64,000 nucleotides of DNA, from the NCBI GenBank assembly GCA_016712665.1, contig JADJQP010000001.1, positions 1 to 64,000 on the forward strand. The letters run 5' to 3'. The position numbers and the translations under genes are program-made. The notes below the pieces were generated by a model that did not search any database, had not been told where the DNA came from, and saw nothing but the letters and a program-made list of their open reading frames with translations. This document shows, piece by piece, positions 17,717 through 25,276 of this stretch (positions are counted from its first letter, which is position 1; each line of letters opens with the position of its first letter). The DNA is from Bacteroidota bacterium (GTDB lineage Bacteria > Bacteroidota > Bacteroidia > Chitinophagales > Chitinophagaceae).

Positions 17717-18349
17717 TTATTTCTTTCTTCTGTAATCTCCTCTTTTCCATGCTTTATAAAACTCATACCATGCCAAAGGGCTGAAGATGGTCATAGGTGG
17801 TTGTTGACCCGCCCAATAATTTTGTTTGGCCAGCATCTGTTGATACGTCCCCTGATTTTCTCGACCATCTTTCGGAAGCGTGAAGGCTAACATTCGCATG
17901 GTTTGAAACTCTGTATTTTTTCGAGCCGTTTCATACTTATCATCCGGGATATGCCAAGTGGTAAATGCCTTATCAAATTCTTCTTTCGATAAGGAAGGTC
18001 TGATTATGGTATTGGGCAGATAGAAGGTATCCTGTGTCATCAATTGAATAACCGAATAGCGGTTTGAACTCAATTCGCGCGGAATGACAAATCGTTTTTT
18101 TCTGAATCCGATACTGGAATATTCGAGTGTATCACCTTTATCTGCTATTAGGGTAAAAACACCGCGATCATTGCTAAACGTACCTACTTCCTTATTTTTG
18201 ATAATAACGGAAACGAAAGGAAGATAACGCAGACTATCCGCACTCATTACAACGCCGGTAAGTTCCACCTTATTTTCAAAACCATATTGCCCTAAGGAAT
18301 GCTTTGTTGCAAGCAAGAGCGTCATAAAGAGAAAGGGAAATATTTTCAC
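17717..18349 (-). CDS. Carboxypeptidase-regulatory-like domain protein
   Basis: The 210-residue exported protein (signal ending HSLGQ) begins with a CarboxypepD_reg-like beta-sandwich: VELTGVVMSADSLRYLPFVSVIIKNKEVGTFSNDRGVFTLIADKGDTLEYSSIGF. A C-terminal helical part (KEEFDKAFTTWHIPDDKYETARKN) and a basic tail follow. Such domains occur at the N-terminus of TonB-dependent receptors and alone in small periplasmic proteins. No TonB receptor follows here, so its partner is unknown. Confidence 0.75.
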   Translation of the reverse strand: MKIFPFLFMTLLLATKHSLGQYGFENKVELTGVVMSADSLRYLPFVSVIIKNKEVGTFSNDRGVFTLIADKGDTLEYSSIGFRKKRFVIPRELSSNRYSVIQLMTQDTFYLPNTIIRPSLSKEEFDKAFTTWHIPDDKYETARKNTEFQTMRMLAFTLPKDGRENQGTYQQMLAKQNYWAGQQPPMTIFSPLAWYEFYKAWKRGDYRRKK

Positions 18350-18368
18350 CCTTCAAAAGTAATTGAAA

Positions 18369-18399
18369 TTGGCTGCATAGTCATTTCTAATTAACTTTG
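18369..18399 (+). promoter_or_regulatory. Promoter of the mrp gene
   Basis: TTGG (18369-18372) and TAACTTTG (18392-18399) are 19 bases apart, matching Bacteroidota -33/-7 spacing, 27 bases before the ATG at 18427. Confidence 0.6.
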
Positions 18400-18426
18400 C
18401 CTCATAATATTTAACAATAGTTTTAG

Positions 18427-19533
18427 ATGATAACAAAAGAAAAAGTGCTGGAAGCGCTGAGCAACGTACAGGAGCCCGATTTAGGAAAAGATTTGGTGAC
18501 TCTAAATATGATACAGGATATTGTAATTGATGGTAACGCCGTTTCATTTACGGTAGTACTTACCACCCCTGCTTGCCCATTAAAAGACATGATTCGTTCG
18601 GCTTGCGAAAATGCAATCAAGATTTTGGTTTCAAAAGAGGCCATTCCTACCGTCAACTTTACTGCCAATGTAAATAGCAATAGAAAGGACAATAAGGCCT
18701 TGCTGCCCAATGTAAAGAATATTATTGCCGTAGGATCCGGCAAAGGCGGTGTAGGCAAATCAACCGTATCAGTAAATCTAGCACTGGCACTTGCCAAAGA
18801 CGGCGCTAAGGTAGGCATTATGGACGCAGATATATATGGTCCTTCCATCCCGATTATGTTGGGTATTAGAGGCGAACGGCCGATGATGAAGGACGTAAAT
18901 GGCAAAGGAATGATTTTACCCATTGAGGTAATGGGCATCAAGGCAATGAGTATTGGATTATTAGTAGATGAAAAGCAAGCAATCGTTTGGCGGGGTCCGA
19001 TGGCTAGCAGCGCCCTAAAACAATTTGTTACGGACGTACTTTGGGAAGAATTGGATTATCTCATTATTGATTTGCCACCGGGTACCGGCGATATTCATCT
19101 GACCTTAGTACAAACCATACCGGTAACCGGAGCAGTAATCGTAACGACCCCGCAAGAGGTTGCATTAGCGGATGCAAAAAAAGCGGTCATGATGTTTGAT
19201 GGCCCGCAAATAAAAGTACCCATTTTAGGAGTGGTAGAAAATATGTCGTACTTCACACCACCTGTACCGGCCGGAACCGAAGAAACGAAATACTACATTT
19301 TTGGAAAAAATGGTGGCAAACGGCTTGCCGATCAGTTTGAAATACCTTTTTTGGGCGAGTTGCCGATTACTATGAGTATCCGCGAAGGGGGCGATGAAGG
19401 AAAGCCGGCCTTATTATATGGCGACGACATTTCGTTGCAAGCCATTGAAGCCGTAGCAAAACAAGTTGCCAGAAATATTTCCATCCGAAATGCCAATCAA
19501 TTACCCACTCAGGTAGTTGAGATTACGGAATAA
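18427..19533 (+). CDS. mrp: Mrp/ApbC-family Fe-S cluster carrier P-loop ATPase
   Basis: The 368-residue protein has an N-terminal MIP18/DUF59 domain (about residues 1-80, with VQEPDLGKDLVTL and TTPACPLKD). A deviant Walker A GSGKGGVGKST and MDADIYGPSIP follow. It lacks the C-terminal CxxC often used for cluster binding, at least as a clear motif. Family members carry and insert Fe-S clusters in the cytosol. It stands alone on the plus strand and ends in a terminator shared with the convergent amidase gene. Confidence 0.93.
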   Translation: MITKEKVLEALSNVQEPDLGKDLVTLNMIQDIVIDGNAVSFTVVLTTPACPLKDMIRSACENAIKILVSKEAIPTVNFTANVNSNRKDNKALLPNVKNIIAVGSGKGGVGKSTVSVNLALALAKDGAKVGIMDADIYGPSIPIMLGIRGERPMMKDVNGKGMILPIEVMGIKAMSIGLLVDEKQAIVWRGPMASSALKQFVTDVLWEELDYLIIDLPPGTGDIHLTLVQTIPVTGAVIVTTPQEVALADAKKAVMMFDGPQIKVPILGVVENMSYFTPPVPAGTEETKYYIFGKNGGKRLADQFEIPFLGELPITMSIREGGDEGKPALLYGDDISLQAIEAVAKQVARNISIRNANQLPTQVVEITE

Positions 19534-19551
19534 TATCGAATGTTGCATTAA

Positions 19552-19586
19552 AAAAAGGCTCTGTTCCAAAAGAATAGAGCCTTTTT
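19552..19586. terminator. Bidirectional terminator between mrp and the amidase gene
   Basis: Arms AAAAAGGCTCT and AGAGCCTTTTT, extended inward by GTTC/GAAT pairing, form a compact hairpin with A and T tracts on both sides, between two convergent stops (19533 and 19606). Confidence 0.88.
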
Positions 19587-19605
19587 CTGTTCAACCAATA
19601 AGAAA

Positions 19606-20240
19606 CTATTTGTTGTATTCTAATTGCGCTTTGTAGCGAGTGATTGCATTCAATATTTTTTGACAAATCTCCCCTTTTCCTTCTGCTGTTTTTACAAAGG
19701 CCAAATCCATTTCGTTTGTCATATATCCCAATTCAAGCAAGGCTACAGGAGTTGAAAATTGATTGAGAAGGTTTCCCATTGGTTTCAGGTTTACACCATT
19801 GAATTTCATTCCTTTCACGGTATAGAGTTCTGCACCCATAAATTTTCCAAGCATTTTATTTTCCACGCTGGCTGTTTGCGTAGCTACATAACACTCCATA
19901 CCCCGATGAGATGCGTCTGTAAGATTAGCATTAAAGTGAATAGAAATCACGATATCGGCATTATTTTGTTGGGCCAATTTAGACAAGGTTGCCATATCAA
20001 CATTCTGGTCGTTTTCTCTGGCCACCACCACTCTGAATTGATTTGCCATGCCTAATTTCTGAAGTTCCTTTGCGTAGGCCAACGTCAGGTTTTCTCAAGC
20101 ACAGCACCTGCAGCTTCCACACCCTTTGCTGTGCCACCATGAGCAGCGTGCAATAACACCACAAAATCCTTTTTAGGGCCAGCGAGTACAACTGAGGCAG
20201 TACTTAAGAAGCAAAGTAAAATGAGAACAATATTTTTCAT
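19606..20240 (-). CDS. N-acetylmuramoyl-L-alanine amidase (Amidase_3), one frameshift
   Basis: Zinc amidases of this fold cut the amide bond between muramic acid and the stem peptide during cell separation. From ATG 20240 a signal peptide (VLILLCFLSTASVVLAG) leads to VLLHAAHGGTAKGVEAAGAVLEK. A base missing in the AAAA run near 20094 shifts the frame, which continues as LTLAYAKELQKLGM, DIVISIHFNANLTD, GMECYVATQ and VALLELGYMTN. Zinc-site His/Glu and catalytic Glu positions are present. The first motif is HAAHGG where most relatives have DAGHGG. About 211 residues in all. Confidence 0.85.
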
Positions 20241-20299
20241 AAAGGGTTTTTAAATTAATTAGTAAGACTAACAACTACTTCAATAGGTTGGCAAAGATA

Positions 20300-21070
20300 C
20301 TACTTTTTTGACTTAAATTTTTCAATCGCATTCCGTGTAAATGTACTTAACACCAATTTACCACTCAATGCGGCCCGGTCATCAAGTAAGGAATCCCAAT
20401 GCTCTGTACCCTGCCAAAAGACTTTCTTGAGCAATGCCATGGCCTCGGGATTACTATGAGCGAGGCGATCTGCCAAATTATTAACCGCATCGTCTACCTC
20501 GGCTATGGTTTTATAAATTTCGGAGTACAAGCCATGTTTTTTTGCCCATTCGGCATTGCGCCATTCCGTGGCATCTATTGCTAACTGCGAAAAGCAAGAA
20601 GTTCCTAATTTCCGTTCCACGGCCGGACCTACCACAAAGGGGCCAATTCCGATGGCCAGTTCACTTAATTTTATACCAGCACTATCTGAGGCAATGGTAT
20701 AATCGCAAGCAGAAGCCAAACCTACCCCACCACCTACTGTTTTGCCTTGCACACGACCAATTACAAACTTATGGGCCTTTCGGATGGCATTAATAACGCT
20801 TGCAAAACCAAGGAAGAATTTCTTCCCTTCCTTTTCATTGGAAATGGCAATTAGCTCATCAAAGCTTGCACCGGCACAAAAGGCACCTGAGCCTGCTGAA
20901 CGTAGCACAATTACTTTTACCCGCTCATCTTGCCCTACTTTATCAATGGTTTTTGCCAAATCAAATAAAATTTTTGCAGGTAGGGAGTTACTTGCTGGAT
21001 GATAAAACTCAACCGTTGCAATGCCATGATCTAGTTCGGTAGTTACATATCCGTCTTTATGTTCATTCAT
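20300..21070 (-). CDS. Enoyl-CoA hydratase/isomerase family protein
   Basis: The 256-residue crotonase-fold protein has the oxyanion-hole segments GSGAFCAGASFDEL and VQGKTVGGGVGLASACDYTIASD. The usual catalytic Glu positions fall near LSELAIGIGPFVVG. Substrate is not determinable; fatty-acid or branched-chain amino acid breakdown is typical. The ATG at 21070 is used, because the longer frame would begin with TTG at 21088, which lies inside a -7 promoter box. Downstream (20241-20299) is a short gap before the amidase gene. Confidence 0.9.
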   Translation of the reverse strand: MNEHKDGYVTTELDHGIATVEFYHPASNSLPAKILFDLAKTIDKVGQDERVKVIVLRSAGSGAFCAGASFDELIAISNEKEGKKFFLGFASVINAIRKAHKFVIGRVQGKTVGGGVGLASACDYTIASDSAGIKLSELAIGIGPFVVGPAVERKLGTSCFSQLAIDATEWRNAEWAKKHGLYSEIYKTIAEVDDAVNNLADRLAHSNPEAMALLKKVFWQGTEHWDSLLDDRAALSGKLVLSTFTRNAIEKFKSKK

Positions 21071-21085
21071 AATTTGATATTTAAG

Positions 21086-21093
21086 CAAATGTA
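21086..21093 (-). promoter_or_regulatory. -7 promoter box of the enoyl-CoA hydratase gene
   Basis: On the minus strand it reads TACATTTG (TAnnTTTG), 15 bases before the ATG at 21070, implying a very short leader. Confidence 0.5.
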
Positions 21094-21147
21094 AAAATAA
21101 AATTGCTTTATTCTATTTTTCTGGAATTTTATCGTGGCTCCCTTTTT

Positions 21148-21303
21148 AACCCAGATTACCATAAAATTCTGTAGTGCGATGAAATTCTATTTCATAGCTG
21201 ATTCAATGTCTTAACGTCCATAATTTATTACGTCTTTATCGACCTTTTGTGGCTATTTTGCATTATTTCATCTCGTCGAAATGTCTAATTTGTAATCTGG
21301 GTT
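21148..21303. mobile_element. MITE-like element with 12-bp terminal inverted repeats
   Basis: AACCCAGATTAC at 21148-21159 is repeated in perfect inversion as GTAATCTGGGTT at 21292-21303, bounding 156 bases with no coding capacity. Inside lies a smaller hairpin (ATGAAAT/ATTTCAT near 21178-21196). It occupies most of the gap between the divergent hydratase and mutL genes. The shape fits a non-autonomous transposable element, but no target duplication or second copy is visible here. Its right end lies 22 bases before the mutL -7 box. Confidence 0.5.
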
Positions 21304-21336
21304 TAAGCGTTTCAATTTTTGGCATATCTTCGCAAT

Positions 21337-23181
21337 ATGTTGGATGTGATACAACTTTTGCCCGATAATATTGCCAATCAGATAGCTGCCGGTGAGGTGA
21401 TTCAACGCCCTGCAAGTGCCGTAAAAGAAATGTTGGAGAATGCTATTGATGCGGGAGCTACTCAAATTCATCTTATCATTAAGGATGCAGGAAAGGAGTT
21501 GATTCAGGTAATAGATAATGGTAAAGGAATGAGCCCGACCGATGCAAGGGTTTGTTTTGAGCGGCATGCTACTTCCAAAATAAAATCCATCGAAGATTTA
21601 TTTGCCATCAATACCATGGGTTTTCGGGGAGAGGCATTGGCTTCCATTGCTGCTGTAGCTCAGGTGGAACTCAAAACACGAACCCATGATGAAGAGTTGG
21701 GAACTTATATCCAAATTGAAAATAGTATGGTGAAAAAGCAGGAACCTTGTCAAGCACCCATTGGCTCCAGCTTGAGTGTAAAAAATTTATTTTTCAATAT
21801 CCCCGCCCGACGCAATTTTTTGAAGAGTACTGCCGTGGAAACCCGACATATAGTTGATGAATTTACTCGAGTTGCAATGGCCTTTCCCCATATCCAATTT
21901 CAGTTTACCAATAATAATACCGTAGTATTTCATTTAGAAGCGGGTAAATTAAAACAGCGGATCGTTGGATTGTTGGGCAACCCGTATATCAGTAAATTGG
22001 TGCCGGTGCAGGAACCCACAGATGTGGTATCGATCAGCGGATTTATTGCATCGCCCGATATGGCAACAAAAACCAGAGGCAATCAGTATTTTTTTGTAAA
22101 CAATCGGTTTATTAAAAGTGCTTATTTGAACCATGCGGTATCTCAAGCCTATAAAGATTTGATTGCCAAAGATGAATTTCCGGCCTTTGTTTTGTTTATT
22201 GAAATTGACCCAAGCCGAATTGACATCAATGTACACCCTACCAAGCAAGAGATTAAATTTGAAGATGAGCGCATCGTGTATTCTTTTGTGAGCGCTGCGG
22301 TAAAACATGCTTTAAGCAAATACAGTTTAGCCCCTTCGTTAGATTTTACGCTCAATGCTGAAATAGAATCGATGCAGGCCATTACACAACCATTTACCGA
22401 AAGTAAAAAATCGGCCACCAAGGAAGATTATCTATTTCAGTCGTTTACAGAAAAAGGCAAAGCGCATTTTTTAGAAAAAAAGCAAGATATCCGAAATTGG
22501 AAAGAGCTCTATAAAATACAAAGTGATTTTCAATTGCAATCAGATAGTGCATCACAAGCTACCCAATCGGAAACGCCACAAGAGAATGAACAAGTGATAT
22601 TAATGGACGAGGCCTTTCAACAACAATTTCTGCATATTGCAAGTGGCTATATTCTTGCCACAGCCAAAAACGGAATCTTGTTGATTGACCAGCATTTAGC
22701 GCATCAACGAATATTGTATGAGCAGTATGAAAACGCCACAAGCAATCCCATTTCAATTCAGAAATGTTTGATACCACAAACGATTGATTTAAGTGCTACT
22801 GATGCGATTTTATTACAAAGCATATTAGAGGAACTGCTTTTATTAGGTTACGAAATTGAACCGTTTGGAAATACAACCTTTATTATACAAGGTGTACCCG
22901 GTGATGTAAAAACAGGTCATGAAAAAAATTCCATAGAAAAAATATTGGAAGACCTTAAGCATGAACAAAGTGAAATAAAGTTAGACAAACGAGAAAAAGT
23001 AATTCGAACCCTTGCCATGCAAAAAGCCATGAATTACAGCAAAAAATTGGACCTTGCCGAAATGCAAGAGTTGTTTGCCAAATTATTTTCATGTGAACAA
23101 CCACAATTGTCACCAATCGGAAAAAAAACCTTTGTAAAACTAGGTGTGAAGGAGATGCAACAATTGATTTTAAATGCTTAA
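21337..23181 (+). CDS. mutL: DNA mismatch repair protein MutL
   Basis: The 614-residue protein has the GHKL ATPase motifs EMLENAIDAG, DNGKGM and GFRGEALASI, the transducer domain (FVNNRFI, DINVHPTKQEI), and a C-terminal dimerisation domain. It couples MutS mismatch recognition to strand removal. In the C-terminal domain the endonuclease motif DQHAxxExxxxE reads DQHLAHQRILYE, with Gln at the metal-ligand Glu, and the later CPHGRP motif is replaced by SPIGKK, so the latent nuclease is probably inactive. ATG 21337 is preferred over an upstream TTG at 21319; a TATCTTCG box at 21325-21332 lies just before it. Confidence 0.96.
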   Translation: MLDVIQLLPDNIANQIAAGEVIQRPASAVKEMLENAIDAGATQIHLIIKDAGKELIQVIDNGKGMSPTDARVCFERHATSKIKSIEDLFAINTMGFRGEALASIAAVAQVELKTRTHDEELGTYIQIENSMVKKQEPCQAPIGSSLSVKNLFFNIPARRNFLKSTAVETRHIVDEFTRVAMAFPHIQFQFTNNNTVVFHLEAGKLKQRIVGLLGNPYISKLVPVQEPTDVVSISGFIASPDMATKTRGNQYFFVNNRFIKSAYLNHAVSQAYKDLIAKDEFPAFVLFIEIDPSRIDINVHPTKQEIKFEDERIVYSFVSAAVKHALSKYSLAPSLDFTLNAEIESMQAITQPFTESKKSATKEDYLFQSFTEKGKAHFLEKKQDIRNWKELYKIQSDFQLQSDSASQATQSETPQENEQVILMDEAFQQQFLHIASGYILATAKNGILLIDQHLAHQRILYEQYENATSNPISIQKCLIPQTIDLSATDAILLQSILEELLLLGYEIEPFGNTTFIIQGVPGDVKTGHEKNSIEKILEDLKHEQSEIKLDKREKVIRTLAMQKAMNYSKKLDLAEMQELFAKLFSCEQPQLSPIGKKTFVKLGVKEMQQLILNA

Positions 23182-23224
23182 TGTATTGCCATTCAATCAC
23201 ATTTTTATTAAAACCATTGTAAAG

Positions 23225-24298
23225 TCACTGTGTACTTTGCTCAATATGTCTTTTGATTGTATTTTCCCAATCCGTAAAATCATTGAGCAAAATATCTGGT
23301 GGGATACCCACATATTCGTATCGAACACCCAGTTTGCATTTGGTGGTAGTGGTTTGTAGTTGAAATAGCTCTTCAGGAGTTTTCACACTCATCACATTGC
23401 CAAATCCGGTGTAACCACCTGTATGAGTTCCTACCGTAATCACCTTGTTACTTTGCCTGGCATAGAGGATAAAATCCTCAGCAGAACTAGCCACTCCCCT
23501 ATTTTGCAAAATATAGACCCTCTTGGGATAATCCATACTGCTATCCATTATCCATCGTTGATTTCTTGAAATATGAACAAAAGAACCAGGCTTTGCTGCG
23601 TTCATTCTGTCGATTAGCTTCTTATTGGAGACAAACTTATTCGCGTACCAATTCAAGTTTCCCGCACTTACCCAGACGTCCACATCATCCACTATAATTG
23701 GGTTTGTGTACATACATTTCATGAGTTTATGAAAGCAAGCGTCGTTTCCTCCTCCATTATCACGCACATCGATAATCAAGTAAGGAGTTTTTTGGATTCT
23801 ATCAAAAAGCATGTCATACAAATGGTTTACATAATTTTCCAGATTTCCATCGAAACTTGAAATACGAAAATAATATATGGAATCAGTTATTTCCTTAAAT
23901 GCGGTCGAACTTTTTGGTGAAGTAGAATCGTTACCAGGTGCACCCGCTATTCTATTTTTCGCAGCTAAAAAGATGTTGGTATGGTGATCTTGCAACAATC
24001 CTACATATTGTTTTAAAAATTGCAGGCAAGTATCGATGTGTTGGCATTGCTTACTTTTCTCTTGTAATGGTCGTTTTGTAATTTCATACCTGTTGAATCT
24101 TCTCTCATCTTCTCGTAGAATTTGAAACGCTGGATTATTGGCTTCTATATATTCCACCACAAATTCAAATTGCCTGTTGCAATCACAGGGTATCATAGCA
24201 TCTTTGCTTACCTGCGGAAGCATGGCCTGATTTGGAGCCTGCTGCGCTATGGCAAGTGTGCTGCCCGCCATCATGAATACCAGTATCCAATTTTTCAT
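23225..24298 (-). CDS. S41-family (C-terminal processing) serine peptidase
   Basis: The 357-residue exported protein (signal MKNWILVFMMAGSTLAIAQ) has the S41 core: YLIIDVRDNGGGNDACFHKLM, then the catalytic Ser in GVASSAEDF and the later GGYTGFGN. Helical N-terminal residues contain two CxC/HxxxC-like cysteine clusters (CDCNR, CQHIDTC). There is no obvious PDZ domain. It probably degrades or processes envelope proteins. It follows the GlxA-type regulator by 39 bases on the same strand and may be part of that transcript. Confidence 0.85.
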   Translation of the reverse strand: MKNWILVFMMAGSTLAIAQQAPNQAMLPQVSKDAMIPCDCNRQFEFVVEYIEANNPAFQILREDERRFNRYEITKRPLQEKSKQCQHIDTCLQFLKQYVGLLQDHHTNIFLAAKNRIAGAPGNDSTSPKSSTAFKEITDSIYYFRISSFDGNLENYVNHLYDMLFDRIQKTPYLIIDVRDNGGGNDACFHKLMKCMYTNPIIVDDVDVWVSAGNLNWYANKFVSNKKLIDRMNAAKPGSFVHISRNQRWIMDSSMDYPKRVYILQNRGVASSAEDFILYARQSNKVITVGTHTGGYTGFGNVMSVKTPEELFQLQTTTTKCKLGVRYEYVGIPPDILLNDFTDWENTIKRHIEQSTQ

Positions 24299-24337
24299 AC
24301 GATTGGGTTCGTTCAACAATAGCCTTCTTCAACAAAT

Positions 24338-25276
24338 TCAGCCAGGATTGAAGCTAGCCATAAGTCGCGTAAGTTGTTTCTCACTTTGTAAACCGACCGC
24401 GTTCGCAATTTGCAATTTACTCAAATCCGGGTTTTTCATCATACTGCTTGCTTTTTCGTGGCGAATCAAATTGATATAGTCGTTGGGTGTAATACCTGTC
24501 TCCTTTTTAAACACTCGACAAAAGTTCCGGTAGCTCATATTGGCAACATCCGCCAATTCGGTATTCGAAAATTTGGTATGAATCTTTTCCACTACAAAAT
24601 CTTGTGCCTGATGGATACCGGAGTGAATATGATTTCGAAACTTCAGAAATACACTTTCTTGTTTGCTATTTCCGTCTCTTCTGATATACATTACCAATTC
24701 TCTTGCAACCTTATGGACAAAGTAACTATCGGTTAATTGTTCAATGATATATAAGATTAAATCGATACCTGAAATAATTCCGGCACTGGAATATATTCGG
24801 TCTTGCTCTACAAATAAAACATCTTCTACCACTTTTATTGAAGGGTATAAGGATTGCAATTGTGCCGTTCTTTTAAAATGTGTGGTACACTGCTTGCCAT
24901 CCAGTACACCCGTTTGTGCCAACACAAAGGCACCTGCGCAAATACTTACCAAATGTACCCGCTGCTGTTCGTACGCATCTCGAATCCAATCTAGTAAGTC
25001 TGTTTGGATTTTAAATTCATCAGAAAGAATGTATGACACACTACTACCCGGTATGATGATAAAATCGCCCTGCTTCAATTTTACGTTACTAAAATGTGTT
25101 TGTTTTTTTAATTGCAGTCCGGCTGAGGTAGCTGGTGATTCATCGATTCCACAATACTCAATTTCAAAATCGGCACCATACTCAATCGATTCTAAAATCG
25201 TTTGATCGGGACCTGCCAAATCAAGCAAATGAACTTGTGGTAAAATCAAAAAAATAAATTTTACAGGTTGGGTCAT
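24338..25276 (-). CDS. GlxA-type transcriptional regulator (DJ-1/PfpI + AraC)
   Basis: The 312-residue regulator has an N-terminal DJ-1/PfpI-like amidotransferase fold (about residues 6-190) with the nucleophile-elbow Cys in LVSICAGAFVLAQTG. A C-terminal AraC-type double helix-turn-helix follows (SNTELADVANMSYRNFCRVFKKETGITPNDYINLIRHEKA). Members sense small metabolites by an unknown mechanism. The start overlaps the stop of the upstream beta-barrel gene by 4 bases, so the two are translationally coupled. Regulation of that barrel gene is a reasonable guess. Confidence 0.9.
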   Translation of the reverse strand: MTQPVKFIFLILPQVHLLDLAGPDQTILESIEYGADFEIEYCGIDESPATSAGLQLKKQTHFSNVKLKQGDFIIIPGSSVSYILSDEFKIQTDLLDWIRDAYEQQRVHLVSICAGAFVLAQTGVLDGKQCTTHFKRTAQLQSLYPSIKVVEDVLFVEQDRIYSSAGIISGIDLILYIIEQLTDSYFVHKVARELVMYIRRDGNSKQESVFLKFRNHIHSGIHQAQDFVVEKIHTKFSNTELADVANMSYRNFCRVFKKETGITPNDYINLIRHEKASSMMKNPDLSKLQIANAVGLQSEKQLTRLMASFNPG

